Shown here one piece after another: positions 1 to 8,776 of a stretch of DNA of 64,000 nt (the stretch's first letter is position 1; the number at the start of each line of letters is the position of its first letter). Source of the stretch: Pseudomonadota bacterium. GTDB taxonomy: Bacteria; Pseudomonadota; Gammaproteobacteria; Burkholderiales; Thiobacteraceae. The notes under the pieces were generated by a model. It did not search any database, was not told where the DNA came from, and saw nothing but the letters and a program-made list of their open reading frames with translations. The position numbers were made by a program, and so were the translations under genes. The stretch is from contig JAKANO010000003.1 of NCBI GenBank assembly GCA_021812385.1, forward strand, positions 237,339 to 301,338. The letters are read 5' to 3'.

Positions 1-405
1 CGGTGTTTCGTCGAGCGCACGGCGCCGGCGCCGGATGAATAAGCCAACGCCTAGCGCCGCGCCAGCCAGCAGCAGGAATGGGCCAAACCACAACAGCCAA
101 GTGACGGTGGTGACGCGTGGACGGTACAGCACGAAGTCGCCGTAGCGCTGCGTCAAATAGGATTTGATCTCCTCATCGGTCTTGCCCTGACGAATCAGTT
201 CACGCACTTCGCGCCGCAAGTCCTGGGCTAAATCGGCATGCGAATCGACCAAGGTTTCGTTTTGACAAACCAAGCAGCGCAATTCCTTGCCGACCTTCAA
301 GAGACGGGCTTCAACTGCCGGGTCTTGGGCTATCGGCGGCGCTTCTTTCGCCAGGCTCGCACTACTCAGCGTCAGCAACACTAGGCCAAGCAGGGCGCGC
401 TTCAT
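1..405 (-). CDS. ccmH: CcmH-type cytochrome c maturation protein (3' end outside window)
   Basis: Membrane-anchored periplasmic thiol protein that keeps the CXXCH motif of apocytochromes c reduced for haem ligation together with CcmF and CcmG. Translating the minus strand from the ATG at 405 gives 135 codons that run off the window. They show a signal peptide (about residues 1-19, ending SASLA), the diagnostic LRCLVCQN motif with Cys44 and Cys47, a helical bundle (QDLRREVRELIRQGKTDEEI), and a transmembrane segment (WLLWFGPFLLLAGAALGVGL) near residues 101-120. The family is about 150 residues, so little is missing. The ATG overlaps the TGA of ccmG (ATGA), which indicates translational coupling as the last visible gene of the ccm operon. 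Whether it is a short CcmH or continues into a fused CcmI-like TPR domain cannot be seen. Confidence 0.93.
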   Translation of the reverse strand, partial: MKRALLGLVLLTLSSASLAKEAPPIAQDPAVEARLLKVGKELRCLVCQNETLVDSHADLAQDLRREVRELIRQGKTDEEIKSYLTQRYGDFVLYRPRVTTVTWLLWFGPFLLLAGAALGVGLFIRRRRRALDETP

Positions 406-932
406 TTCGATAACTCCTGTACCAAGGGCAGAATTTTCGATTGCAAGACTTCCGGGGTGATCGGGCCGATATGCTTCATGCGAATCACGCCTTGCTTATC
501 GATGACATACGTTTCGGGCACGCCATACACGCCGTAGTCGATGCCCACGCGGCCATCGCTATCCATGACGCTGAGCACATAGGGATTGCCGAGCTGCTGT
601 AGCCAGTTCAGCGCGTCGGGGCGCTGATCTTTGTAGTTGAGGCCGATGATGCGCAGTTCAGGATGTGCTTGCGAGAATGCCACCCAGATCGGATGCTCTT
701 CGCGGCACGACACGCACCAGGAAGCCCAGACATTGAAAACCCAAACTTGGCCGCGCATATCCGTAGCGCTCAAAGTTTTGCTCGGGTCATGCAACTGCTG
801 CAAGTTGAAGGCGGGCGCGGGCTTGTTGATCAGCGGCGATGGAATCTCATGCGGATCGAGATGCAGCCCCTTGAAAAAAACAATGACCAGCGCGATAAAA
901 ATTGCGAACGGAATCAGGAAACGCGCTTTCAA
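402..932 (-). CDS. ccmG: CcmG/DsbE thiol:disulfide interchange protein
   Basis: Thioredoxin-fold, membrane-tethered periplasmic protein that delivers reductant to CcmH/apocytochrome during cytochrome c maturation. The 176-residue product has an N-terminal signal anchor (ARFLIPFAIFIALVIVFF) and the redox motif WASWCVSC with Cys73 and Cys76. Downstream are the cis-Pro region GVYGVPETYVID and the thioredoxin core typical of DsbE. The start is a TTG at 932 overlapping the TGA of ccmF as TTGA. No better ATG exists in frame before the signal anchor, so translation probably depends on coupling to ccmF. The 3' end overlaps ccmH by four bases. Length and motifs are normal for the family. Confidence 0.95.
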   Translation of the reverse strand: MKARFLIPFAIFIALVIVFFKGLHLDPHEIPSPLINKPAPAFNLQQLHDPSKTLSATDMRGQVWVFNVWASWCVSCREEHPIWVAFSQAHPELRIIGLNYKDQRPDALNWLQQLGNPYVLSVMDSDGRVGIDYGVYGVPETYVIDKQGVIRMKHIGPITPEVLQSKILPLVQELSK

Positions 933-2911
933 GCTTTGCTCCCCATGGCGATGGCGGCTTCGGCTTTACGCGCGCGTTGCGCCAAGCGGTAGCGTCGGTC
1001 GGAAACCGCCAATAGGCCGCCCAGCGCCATGAATACCGCGCCACCCCAAATCCAGTCCACGAACGGCTTGTGGTAGACGCGCACCGCCCAGGCGCCGTTT
1101 TCCAACTGCTCGCCGAGCGACACATACAGATCGCGCGTGAGGCCGGTATCGATCGCCGCTTCCGTCATGCCCATGTTGGTGGCGTTGTAAACGCGTTTTT
1201 CCGGGTGCAGCGTTCGCACCGGCTTGCCGTTTTTGGTGATGGCGATATCGCCAACCCAGGCTTGATAATTCGGTCCGGTTTTTGGCGTTGCGCCGTTGAA
1301 CGTGAAGACGTAACCACCGACGTGGGCCGTGTCGCCAACGTCCATGCGCACATCGCGCTCGGTTTCGTAGCCCTTCACCAGCGTGACGCCGATGATGAAC
1401 ACGGCGATGCCCAAGTGCGCGAGCAGCATGCCCCACCAGCTGGGGGATTGCTTGGCCATGCGCGCGCCGAGAGAGCCGGTTTGTGTATCCAGCATGAGAC
1501 GGCTCCAAACGGTGTAAACCACCGAAGCGATCACCCAGAAAGCGAGCAGCAAGCCGAGGCTGATCAAGGGTGTCCATTTACCGATCACGAACGGCAGCAG
1601 CAAGGCGCTGACCAGTGCAATCGCGAACGCCCATTTCAAGCGCTGCACCAATTCCGGCAGGGCTTGTTCTTTCCAGCGAGCAATCGGCCCGATGCCCATG
1701 AGAAAAATCGCCGGCGCCATCAAGGGCAAAAAGATGGTGTCGAAATAGGGTGGGCCGACGGATATTTTGCCGAGTCCCAAGGCGTCGACGAATAAGGGGT
1801 AGAGCGTGCCGAGGAGTACGGCGCCCGCGGCAACCAACAGCAATACGTTATTGGCCAGCAGAAAACTTTCGCGCGAGATCAAGGCGAATTTGCCGCCGAT
1901 GCCGACCTTGGGCGCGCGCCAAGCGAACAACAGCAAGGACGAGCCAATCACCACGACCAAGAAGCCCAGAATGAATATGCCGCGCCGCGGGTCGGTGGCG
2001 AACGCATGCACCGAGGTCAGCACGCCGGAACGCACTAAAAATGTTCCCAGCAGGCTGAGCGAAAAAGCGCAGATGGCGAGCAATACGGTCCAGCTTTTGA
2101 AGGTGCCGCGCTTTTCAGTAACGGCCAAGGAGTGAATCAAGGCGGTGCCGACCAGCCACGGCATGAAGGAGGCGTTTTCCACCGGATCCCAGAACCACCA
2201 GCCGCCCCAGCCCAATTCGTAATAGGCCCAGCCGCTGCCGAGTGCGATGCCCAAGGTCAGAAACAGCCATGCGGTGGTGGTCCAGGGGCGCGACCAGCGT
2301 GCCCAAGCCGCATCCAGTTTGCCGCCCATCAGCGCGGCCAGCGCGAAGGCAAAGGCGACGGAGAAACCAACATAGCCGATGTACAGCATCGGCGGGTGAA
2401 TCACCATGCCGGGGTCTTGCAATAAGGGATTGAGGTCGCGGCCTTCGGCGGCGGCCGGAATCAAACGTTCAAAGGGGTTGGAAGTGAGCAGCGTAAACAG
2501 CAAGAAACCGACGCTGACTAATCCCATGATGCTTAATACGCGCGCCACCATCACCTGCGGCAAATGCCGCGAGAAAATCGTGACGGCGACGGTCCACACG
2601 TTGAGGATAAAAATCCACAGCAGAATCGAGCCTTCATGGCCGCCCCATACCGCGGCAAAGCGGTAGGCTGAAGGGAGCTGCGAATTCGAGTTGGTCGCGA
2701 CATAGGTCACGGAGAAATCATTGACCATGAAGCTGTACGCCAGGCATGCGAATGCGATGGCGACGAATACGAATTGCCCCTGTGCCGCCGGACGGGCGAT
2801 CGCCATGAACGTGGCCTGATTACGCGCGGCGCCGATCAACGGCAATATCCCTTGCACCAGCGCGAGCAGGAGGGCGAGTATGAGTGCGAAGTGACCGAAT
2901 TCTGGAATCAT
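929..2911 (-). CDS. ccmF: CcmF haem lyase subunit
   Basis: Large polytopic inner-membrane protein that takes haem from holo-CcmE and ligates it to apocytochrome c. The 660-residue sequence begins [18 protein letters not shown], as CcmF proteins do. It has about 14-15 hydrophobic segments, the family haem-handling WWD motif [15 protein letters not shown] at about residues 235-249, and the conserved [11 protein letters not shown] stretch near residue 172. The C-terminal periplasmic domain (about 520-625) precedes the last membrane helix. It overlaps ccmE upstream and ccmG downstream by four bases each, the tight packing of the operon. The full family length is retained, with no disruption visible. 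Confidence 0.97.
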   Translation of the reverse strand: MIPEFGHFALILALLLALVQGILPLIGAARNQATFMAIARPAAQGQFVFVAIAFACLAYSFMVNDFSVTYVATNSNSQLPSAYRFAAVWGGHEGSILLWIFILNVWTVAVTIFSRHLPQVMVARVLSIMGLVSVGFLLFTLLTSNPFERLIPAAAEGRDLNPLLQDPGMVIHPPMLYIGYVGFSVAFAFALAALMGGKLDAAWARWSRPWTTTAWLFLTLGIALGSGWAYYELGWGGWWFWDPVENASFMPWLVGTALIHSLAVTEKRGTFKSWTVLLAICAFSLSLLGTFLVRSGVLTSVHAFATDPRRGIFILGFLVVVIGSSLLLFAWRAPKVGIGGKFALISRESFLLANNVLLLVAAGAVLLGTLYPLFVDALGLGKISVGPPYFDTIFLPLMAPAIFLMGIGPIARWKEQALPELVQRLKWAFAIALVSALLLPFVIGKWTPLISLGLLLAFWVIASVVYTVWSRLMLDTQTGSLGARMAKQSPSWWGMLLAHLGIAVFIIGVTLVKGYETERDVRMDVGDTAHVGGYVFTFNGATPKTGPNYQAWVGDIAITKNGKPVRTLHPEKRVYNATNMGMTEAAIDTGLTRDLYVSLGEQLENGAWAVRVYHKPFVDWIWGGAVFMALGGLLAVSDRRYRLAQRARKAEAAIAMGSKA

Positions 2912-3360
2912 GGTTTGAGCGCCTCTTTGGCTTTAAGTTTTTTCGCGTCTTCCAGCGCCTTGGCGGCTTCTGGCGGCATGTAGTTTTCGTCGTGCTTGGC
3001 GAGCACTTGATCGGCGACGAAGTGACCGTCGGCGCCGAGCTTGCCTTGTGCCACGACGCTTTTACCTTCTTTAAACAAATCCGGCAGAATGCCTTTATAG
3101 ACCACCGGAATATTGCGCGCGGTGTCGGTGACGACGAACTCCACGGTCAGGCCATCGGTTTGGCGCTTGAGGCTGCCTTCCACCACCAGGCCGCCGAGGC
3201 GAAACGTGCGATTGCTCGGTGCTTCATGGTTTGAAACTTGGGTGGGCGAGTAGAAATAATTCAGATTGCTCTTGAGCGCATTCAACACTAGCCCAGTGGC
3301 CACGCCCAGCAGCGACAAGCCGCCAACGACCCACAGTAATTTTTTATGCCTTGGTTTCAT
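2908..3360 (-). CDS. ccmE: CcmE periplasmic haem chaperone
   Basis: Binds haem covalently in the periplasm after export by CcmABCD and hands it to CcmF. I start it at the ATG at 3360 ([14 protein letters not shown]), which gives 150 residues with a normal single N-terminal membrane anchor. The open frame extends to 3408, but that part lies inside ccmD in another frame. The OB-fold body ends in the motif [10 protein letters not shown]: His123 is the expected covalent haem ligand and Tyr127 the axial ligand. A charged Ala/Lys-rich tail follows, as in other CcmE proteins. The TGA overlaps the ATG of ccmF. Confidence 0.95.
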   Translation of the reverse strand: MKPRHKKLLWVVGGLSLLGVATGLVLNALKSNLNYFYSPTQVSNHEAPSNRTFRLGGLVVEGSLKRQTDGLTVEFVVTDTARNIPVVYKGILPDLFKEGKSVVAQGKLGADGHFVADQVLAKHDENYMPPEAAKALEDAKKLKAKEALKP

Positions 3361-3362
3361 AA

Positions 3363-3539
3363 TCAACCTTGTTTGTTCAGTTTCATCAACTGCGTCAGTC
3401 GTTGCCATAGGGCGCGCTTTTGCCGCGCTAATAGTCCTAGCTCAAAGACGATGCAAATCAATGTAATGAAATAGGAGCCCCAGACATAAAATCCGCGGCC
3501 ACCCATATCGATAAAATTTGACCAACTACCCCAGTTCAT
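3363..3539 (-). CDS. ccmD: CcmD small haem-exporter subunit
   Basis: A small membrane protein that holds CcmABC and CcmE together and helps release holo-CcmE. Reading the minus strand from the ATG at 3539 gives 58 residues starting [20 protein letters not shown]. It has one membrane helix ([18 protein letters not shown]) and a basic cytoplasmic tail ([16 protein letters not shown]). This tryptophan- and glycine-rich start, single helix and basic tail is the standard CcmD pattern, and the position between ccmC and ccmE is where ccmD always lies. The start codon overlaps the ccmC stop (ATGA), and the stop lies two bases before the ccmE start. Confidence 0.9.
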   Translation of the reverse strand: MNWGSWSNFIDMGGRGFYVWGSYFITLICIVFELGLLARQKRALWQRLTQLMKLNKQG

Positions 3540-4276
3540 GATTTCTGTTCCAGAATTTCCTGCACCCAGGCGCTGGATTTTTCACGCTCCAACATCAGCA
3601 AGCGCACCCGCGACAAGGCCACCGCGATGGAATACATCCAGGCGGCAATGGCCATGATCAGCATGCCCAACAACATGGTTTTTGCCATGCTGGGCGAGCT
3701 GGTGAGGCTGACGGATGCGCCTTGGTGCAAGGTGTTCCACCATTTTACTGAAAAATAAATAATCGGAACGTTGATCCCGCCCACCATGGCGAGAATCGCG
3801 CCGGCTTTATCGGCGCGGCGCACGTCATCGATGGCGGCGGTCAGCGACATATAGCCGATATACAGGAACAGCAGGATCAGTTCGCTGGTCATGCGCGCAT
3901 CCCATTCCCACCACGTGCCCCAGGTCGGCTTGCCCCAAAACGCGCCGGTGATTAATGCGACGAAGGTAAACATCGCGCCCGTCGGCGCCAGCGCTTGCGC
4001 CATCATGCTCGACAAGCGGGTATTCAGCACCAGTCCAAGCCCGGCCCAAATCGCCATGACGATATAAATAAACATCGACATCCAGGCCGCCGGCACATGG
4101 ATGAAAATAATGCGATACGCTTCGCCTTGCGTGGCGTCGGTGGGCGCGACAAAAAAGCTGATATATAGGCCGACGATGGTGAAAACTGCCGCCAGGCCAT
4201 AAAACACCGGAACCATTTTGCCAGCCAAGGGGTAAAAAGAGGCGGGCGAAGAATACTTAAATATATTTAATGCCAT
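3536..4276 (-). CDS. ccmC: CcmC haem-handling protein
   Basis: Inner-membrane haem-handling protein that presents haem to CcmE. The 246 residues contain six hydrophobic segments and the tryptophan-rich WWD motif (GTWWEWDARMTSELILLFLY, about residues 120-140). Two flanking histidines expected as haem ligands are present in FIHVPAAW (about residue 57) and in the WWNTLHQGAS loop (about 187). Neighbours are ccmB seven bases upstream and ccmD overlapping downstream. Length and topology are normal for CcmC. Confidence 0.96.
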   Translation of the reverse strand: MALNIFKYSSPASFYPLAGKMVPVFYGLAAVFTIVGLYISFFVAPTDATQGEAYRIIFIHVPAAWMSMFIYIVMAIWAGLGLVLNTRLSSMMAQALAPTGAMFTFVALITGAFWGKPTWGTWWEWDARMTSELILLFLYIGYMSLTAAIDDVRRADKAGAILAMVGGINVPIIYFSVKWWNTLHQGASVSLTSSPSMAKTMLLGMLIMAIAAWMYSIAVALSRVRLLMLEREKSSAWVQEILEQKS

Positions 4277-4282
4277 AAATGC

Positions 4283-4951
4283 TTATTCCATTGCGATGCG
4301 TAAAGCCAGTGCGGTTATCCACGGCGTAGCCAGACCAGAAAAAATCAACAAAGCAGCGAGCAGGGATAAATGCCCCTCGGGGCTGACCCCGGCGATATAC
4401 GCTTCGACTGCGCCCGCGCCGAAAATCAAGGCCGGGATATACAGCGGCAATACTAATAATGAAAGTAAAACCCCGCCACCGCGCAGCCCTAGAGTCAAAG
4501 CCGCGCCGACAGCGCCGATGAGGCTCAAAATCGGCGTGCCGAGCAATAAAGCGATAAATAATATGCCCAGCGCTTCGGGGGGTAAATCAAACTGCAAACC
4601 CAAGAGCGGCGCCATTAAGGCGAGTGGCAGTCCAGAAACCATCCAATGCGCCACGATTTTACCCAGCACAATGACACCCAAGGGGTGCGGCGCCAGCAGC
4701 ATTTGCTCCAAGGTGCCGTCCTGGTAGTCGGCGGCGAACAAACGCTGCAAGGATAGCATCGAAGCCAGTAGCGCGGCGACCCAAACCACACCGGGCGCAA
4801 TCAGGCGCAGGGTTTTCATCTCCGGGCCCACACCCAAGGGAAACAAACTAACGACGATGACAAAGAAAAACAGGGTCGTCAGCACATCCGCGCGGCGCCG
4901 GTAGGCCAACAACAAATCGCGGCGGATCACCCGGATAAAAAGCTTTCCCAT
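4283..4951 (-). CDS. ccmB: CcmB haem ABC exporter permease
   Basis: Membrane subunit of the CcmAB ABC transporter that works with CcmC to release haem-loaded CcmE. The product is 222 residues with six predicted membrane helices. It carries the family-typical segment RLFAADYQDGTLEQMLLAPH, which is the cytoplasmic loop that contacts the ATPase. The ATG at 4951 lies two bases downstream of the ccmA stop, so the two subunits are translated in tandem. Nothing unusual is seen. Confidence 0.95.
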   Translation of the reverse strand: MGKLFIRVIRRDLLLAYRRRADVLTTLFFFVIVVSLFPLGVGPEMKTLRLIAPGVVWVAALLASMLSLQRLFAADYQDGTLEQMLLAPHPLGVIVLGKIVAHWMVSGLPLALMAPLLGLQFDLPPEALGILFIALLLGTPILSLIGAVGAALTLGLRGGGVLLSLLVLPLYIPALIFGAGAVEAYIAGVSPEGHLSLLAALLIFSGLATPWITALALRIAME

Positions 4952-4953
4952 GG

Positions 4954-5562
4954 CTAGCTCAACGCAATCTGGCGCGGCGTAATGCCGGGCACTTGCAGCG
5001 CTTGGTGGGTCGTGAGCACAATCATCCCTTGTTGCGCCAAATGTTCGGCCAAGCGCGCCTGAATTAGTTCAACCGCGAGCACGTCCAATGCGGTCAAAGG
5101 TTCGTCCAAAATCCATAAGGGCGCATTCGACACCAGCAATCGCGCCAAGCCCACACGCCGCTTTTGCCCTTGCGACAGGGCTTTTGTCGGCAAGTGCTCA
5201 CGTCCGCCCAAGCCGATGCGGTTGAGCGCGTCCAGTGCTTGTGATTCGGTCAGCGGGGCGGAGGCAAAAGTGCTTGCAATGAGCAGGTTTTCCAGCGGGG
5301 TCAATTCTTCTTTGACGGCGGAATGGTGGCCGATATAGAGCAAATCGCGGTTGAAATCCTCGCCGCGCGCTGCGGCATTGTTCCAACGAATTTCGCCTGC
5401 AAGGGGAGCGCTCAAGCCGCATAACATGCGCAGTAGGCTGGTTTTGCCGCTGCCATTGGCGCCGGCGACCTGTAGCAACTCGCCTGGAGACAGGGTAAAG
5501 CTGAGATCGGTAAAGAGCGTGCGCTCACCACGGAGGCAGGACAGATGAACAACTTCCAACAT
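4954..5562 (-). CDS. ccmA: CcmA haem ABC exporter ATPase
   Basis: ATPase of the cytochrome c maturation ABC transporter. I choose the ATG at 5562 (MLEVVHLSCLRGERTLF), giving 202 residues, the usual CcmA length and N-terminus. An upstream in-frame ATG at 5619 would add 19 unconserved residues and sits in the divergent promoter region. Motifs visible are Walker A GANGSGKT (34-41), the ABC signature LSQGQKRR, Walker B PLWILDEP and the H-loop LTTHQ. First gene of the ccm operon, divergent from rpmB. Confidence 0.95.
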   Translation of the reverse strand: MLEVVHLSCLRGERTLFTDLSFTLSPGELLQVAGANGSGKTSLLRMLCGLSAPLAGEIRWNNAAARGEDFNRDLLYIGHHSAVKEELTPLENLLIASTFASAPLTESQALDALNRIGLGGREHLPTKALSQGQKRRVGLARLLVSNAPLWILDEPLTALDVLAVELIQARLAEHLAQQGMIVLTTHQALQVPGITPRQIALS

Positions 5563-5610
5563 GGAATCAGGGCGGTAGACTGGGGCCAAAGACAGGGACA
5601 ATAGCGCCTC

Positions 5611-5639
5611 TTGAGCCATTTTGCAAACTGCTGTATAGT
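5611..5639 (+). promoter_or_regulatory. Probable sigma70 promoter of rpmBG
   Basis: TTGAGC (5611-5616) and TATAGT (5634-5639) are separated by 17 bases, close to the sigma70 consensus. The start point would fall near 5646. A GAAGGA ribosome-binding site follows at about 5657-5662, ten bases before the rpmB ATG. Confidence 0.5.
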
Positions 5640-5661
5640 TGCGTCCTTTTTAGCGAATGAA
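5632..5661 (-). promoter_or_regulatory. Possible ccm operon promoter
   Basis: On the minus strand a TATACA hexamer (5637-5632) lies 18 bases from TTCATT (5661-5656). Transcription would begin close to 5625, which supports the downstream ccmA start at 5562. It overlaps the opposing rpmB promoter, so the two would compete. Weak -35; a prediction only. Confidence 0.3.
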
Positions 5662-5672
5662 GGACTTTGATC

Positions 5673-5909
5673 ATGGCGCGTGTATGTAAAGTCACGGGCA
5701 AGGGCCCGATGGCCGGGAACAACGTGTCCCATGCCCACAACAAGACCAGACGCCGTTTTTTGCCGAATTTGCAGTATCGGCGCTTTTGGGTTGAGAGCGA
5801 AAATCGTTGGGTGCGCATGCGTATTTCCAACGCTGCGTTGCGGACTATCGACAAGAACGGCATCGACGTGGTGCTGGCTGAATTGCGCGCCAAGGGCGAG
5901 CGGATTTAA
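5673..5909 (+). CDS. rpmB: 50S ribosomal protein L28
   Basis: Structural protein of the large ribosomal subunit. The product is 78 residues from the ATG at 5673, preceded by GAAGGA. It shows the L28 signature [20 protein letters not shown] and the basic [12 protein letters not shown] segment. The ORF could begin six bases earlier, but MARVC is the conserved start. rpmG follows ten bases downstream, the standard rpmBG pair. Confidence 0.98.
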   Translation: MARVCKVTGKGPMAGNNVSHAHNKTRRRFLPNLQYRRFWVESENRWVRMRISNAALRTIDKNGIDVVLAELRAKGERI

Positions 5910-5919
5910 GGATTAGATC

Positions 5920-6087
5920 ATGGCAAAAGGCGGACGCGAAAAAATTAAGCTGGAATCGAGTGCGGGTACAGGGCACTTCTATACCACGACCAAGAACAAA
6001 CGTACCATGCCGGAGAAAATGGAGATGAGTAAGTATGATCCCGTTGCCCGCAAGCATGTGCCGTACAAAGAAACCAAGCTGAAGTAA
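5920..6087 (+). CDS. rpmG: 50S ribosomal protein L33
   Basis: Small basic protein of the large ribosomal subunit: 55 residues, [20 protein letters not shown] and so on, ending YKETKLK. It is the zinc-free form, since the four cysteines of the C+ form are absent ([20 protein letters not shown]). It is co-transcribed with rpmB and followed at once by a strong rho-independent terminator. Confidence 0.98.
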   Translation: MAKGGREKIKLESSAGTGHFYTTTKNKRTMPEKMEMSKYDPVARKHVPYKETKLK

Positions 6088-6104
6088 CACGCTCGGTTTC
6101 TAAA

Positions 6105-6134
6105 TAAAAAACCCCGCTCCGGCGGGGTTTTTTA
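6105..6134 (+). terminator. Rho-independent terminator after rpmG
   Basis: Stem ACCCCGC/GCGGGGT with a TCCG-type loop, preceded by an A tract and followed by TTTTTTA. It ends the rpmBG transcript; the A tract on the left could make it work on the other strand too. Confidence 0.9.
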
Positions 6135-6160
6135 TTGTTACGTGTTGCTTTGTAGCGGGC

Positions 6161-6197
6161 AAAAAAACGGCGCACCACGTTAAGTGGTGCGCCGTTT
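6161..6197 (-). terminator. Rho-independent terminator of the desaturase gene
   Basis: A near-perfect hairpin of at least 12 bp (GGCGCACCAC paired with GTGGTGCGCC, GTTAA-type loop) ends in seven T residues when read on the minus strand. It lies about 20 bases past the desaturase stop codon. Confidence 0.88.
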
Positions 6198-6215
6198 GAT
6201 TTAGTGCTTACCGTA

Positions 6216-7379
6216 TTAAGCGGCGTAGCGGCGTAAGCGCTGGGAGAACTGCTGCAGTGCCTCAATGCCGCTGGCTTCAGCGCGATGGCACCAGTCTTCC
6301 AATTGCTTGATGAGCTGCTCTTGGGTCAGCGTGGAACGCTCCCACAAGGTCGCCAATTCTTGGCGCATGGCATAGATCGTCGCCAGCACCTTGCTCGAAT
6401 TGAGCGCTTGCGTAAGTTCAGCCTGTTCCGGCGCCTTGAGTTCCGGGCCCAAGTGCAGCCAGCGACGGAACGTCTTGATGTCGAACTTAACGCCTTGTTG
6501 ATGCAGTTTTTGAATTTCGTCGCCCATGGTGGCCTTAAGCGATTTCACGTACTTAGCCATGACTTCGTAGCGATGGGTAATAACCGCTTGCACCGTGTCG
6601 GCATCGCACAAGGTCTTTGCCGGATCAAGCTTGACTTGCGGCGCCACGCGCTTGACATGCGCGAGTCCCACGGTTTCGAGCGTACGGATGTAGAGCCAGC
6701 CGATATCGAACTCATACCACTTGCTGGAGAGCTTGGCCGAAGTCGCGTAAGCATGATGGTTGTTGTGCAACTCTTCGCCGCCGATCAAGATGCCCCAAGG
6801 AATGATGTTGGTGCTGGCGTCGTCGGCGGAGAAATTGCGATAACCCCAGTAGTGGCCGATACCATTGATGATGCCGGCGGCCGTCACGGGTATCCAGGCC
6901 ATCTGCACGGCCCAAATCGTCAGGCCGATTGGGCCGAACAGGACGATATTAATAATCGCCATGAGCGCAATGCCGCGTGCGGAGTAAGGCGTATAGAGAT
7001 GGCGCTCGATCCAGTCGTCGGGCGTGCCGCTACCGTATTTTTCCATGGTCGCGGGGATCTTGGATTCTTTGCGATAGAGTTCGGCGCCTTCCCAGAACAC
7101 TTTCTTGATGCCGAGAATTTGCGGGCTGTGCGGGTCGTTGACGGTTTCGCAAAAAGCGTGGTGTTTGCGGTGGATCGCGGCCCATTCCTTGGTCACCATG
7201 CCGGTGGTCAGCCAGAGCCAGAAACGGAAGAAATGGCTGACGATGGGGTGTAAGTCCAAGGCGCGGTGCGCTTGGCAGCGGTGTAGATAAATCGTTACGC
7301 TGGCGATGGTGATATGGGTGAAAACCAGGGCGACAACGATATAACCCCACCAGGGTAGATCAACTAAGCCATTGAACAT
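6216..7379 (-). CDS. Membrane acyl-lipid/acyl-CoA delta-9-type fatty acid desaturase
   Basis: Di-iron membrane desaturase that introduces a cis double bond into long acyl chains, probably for membrane fluidity. The ATG at 7379 (MFNGLVDLPWWGYIVVALVF) has an AAAAGGAT site upstream. A start at 7436 would add an unconserved 19-residue lead. The 387-residue product has the three histidine boxes that bind the iron pair: HRCQAH (33-38), HRKHH (70-74) and HNNHH (about 207). Paired membrane helices surround them (about 11-30, 50-62, 155-190). The C-terminal 150 residues are soluble and helical, longer than in the simplest acyl-CoA desaturases. Single gene with its own terminator; the substrate form (acyl-CoA or phospholipid) cannot be told. 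Confidence 0.9.
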   Translation of the reverse strand: MFNGLVDLPWWGYIVVALVFTHITIASVTIYLHRCQAHRALDLHPIVSHFFRFWLWLTTGMVTKEWAAIHRKHHAFCETVNDPHSPQILGIKKVFWEGAELYRKESKIPATMEKYGSGTPDDWIERHLYTPYSARGIALMAIINIVLFGPIGLTIWAVQMAWIPVTAAGIINGIGHYWGYRNFSADDASTNIIPWGILIGGEELHNNHHAYATSAKLSSKWYEFDIGWLYIRTLETVGLAHVKRVAPQVKLDPAKTLCDADTVQAVITHRYEVMAKYVKSLKATMGDEIQKLHQQGVKFDIKTFRRWLHLGPELKAPEQAELTQALNSSKVLATIYAMRQELATLWERSTLTQEQLIKQLEDWCHRAEASGIEALQQFSQRLRRYAA

Positions 7380-7472
7380 AAATGGTAAATCCTTTTTAAA
7401 GAGGGATGTGCAAGTCTTGATTCTACCCGAAACCAACTATAAACAATACCTGGCTAGATTCTTCTGCCGTTG

Positions 7473-8756
7473 CTAAGAACGTATATCGGCAGATGGGGCG
7501 GAATCTACAACAACCTTAATATCGCGTCGCGGGTAGGGGATTTCAATAGCGGCCGCCTGAAATTCGCGCCAGATCGCTAAATTTAATGCCGAGCGCAGGC
7601 TCAACTGCCCCTCTTCCGGATCACTAATCCAGATCACCAGTTCTAATAGCAGGCCGTTATCGCCAAATTCTTTTAGATAGACCTCCGGCGCCGGCTCATG
7701 CAAGACGCGCGGATTGGCGAGGGCGGTATTTTTCATGATGGCCATGGCGGTCTCCAGGGGGCTGGCATAACTGATGGAGACCTGGAGATTCATGCGCACA
7801 TTGCGGTTGCTGAAAGAATGATTCACCACGGTTGAGGTAATGATGGTCTCGTTGGGCACGATGGCCTCGGTGCCGTCTAAACCTTTCACGACGGTATAGC
7901 GGTTGTTGATCTGCGTGATTTCGCCGTATTTATTGTCCACCGTCACCACATCGCCGATGCGCAGCGAACGGTCGAGCAAAATAATAAAACCGCTGATGTA
8001 ATTGCTGGCGACCTTTTGCAAGCCAAAGCCGAGGCCGACGCCGAGCGCGCCGCCGAATACCGAAAGAAAGGTGATATCGATCCCTGCCAGCGGCAGGGCG
8101 ATCAATACGCCGATGAGCATCAGCAAAGCGCGCACCACTTTGGCCAGCACGATCCGTAGATTGGGCTCCAAGGTCTTGGCGCTCATGACGCGCGCCTCGA
8201 TCAAGCGTCCGACCCACAGCGCAATGGCCACCGTCGCCAGCATGGACAGCGCGCCCTCCAACACCAGCAGTAGCGAGACGCGTTGTTTGCCGATGTTCAG
8301 GCCGATGTCGTCCAGCGTATTCAGGACTTCGCGATGCAACCCGGTCAAATGCAAGGCTGCCGCGATGAGGACCACGACGATGAGCGTGCGCTCGACCAGA
8401 TTGAGAAGCTCGCTAGGTGCGAAGCTGATGCGCAACACATGCACTGCAGCGCGAATCAAGGTGAAGGCTAATGTCAGGGCGATGCATAAACGCAGCAGAC
8501 TGACCGGCATCCAGTGTTGCAGCGCTGACTTACCGATAATCAGCAGGGTCAACGCCAGCAGCGGCAGCAAAACATACGAGATCGCATTCAGCTTTAAATC
8601 GGGCTGCTGTTTATGGGTAAAGCGTCGGCTTAGGAAATGGGTCAATAACCAAGCCAGCCCCCAACTGGCAAAGACTAGCCCAAGTTGCCAAATCAAGCTG
8701 GCGTCGTTGGCTTGCGCTAGCGCGTCTTGCAAAGGGCTGGTCATGGGAGCAAGCAT
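7473..8756 (-). CDS. MscS-family mechanosensitive ion channel
   Basis: Inner-membrane channel opened by membrane tension, acting in osmotic down-shock. The product is 427 residues (an alternative ATG at 8744 gives 423). Four to five N-terminal helices precede the pore helix (FGGALGVGLGFGLQKVASNY, about residues 235-254, the Gly/Ala-rich TM3 of MscS). The cytoplasmic beta domain follows (LRIGDVVTVDNKYGEITQIN). The alpha/beta vestibule at the C-terminus (FGDNGLLLELVIWI) is intact. It begins about 20 bases after the PLD-type gene stop, so it may be the last gene of a four-gene transcript. Confidence 0.9.
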   Translation of the reverse strand: MLAPMTSPLQDALAQANDASLIWQLGLVFASWGLAWLLTHFLSRRFTHKQQPDLKLNAISYVLLPLLALTLLIIGKSALQHWMPVSLLRLCIALTLAFTLIRAAVHVLRISFAPSELLNLVERTLIVVVLIAAALHLTGLHREVLNTLDDIGLNIGKQRVSLLLVLEGALSMLATVAIALWVGRLIEARVMSAKTLEPNLRIVLAKVVRALLMLIGVLIALPLAGIDITFLSVFGGALGVGLGFGLQKVASNYISGFIILLDRSLRIGDVVTVDNKYGEITQINNRYTVVKGLDGTEAIVPNETIITSTVVNHSFSNRNVRMNLQVSISYASPLETAMAIMKNTALANPRVLHEPAPEVYLKEFGDNGLLLELVIWISDPEEGQLSLRSALNLAIWREFQAAAIEIPYPRRDIKVVVDSAPSADIRS

Positions 8757-8776
8757 AAAGGAGAGAGGCGCATGAC

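Noticed and set aside
2908..3408. Longer CcmE start at 3408
   Set aside because: The added 16 residues lie inside ccmD in another frame and do not belong to the CcmE signal anchor.
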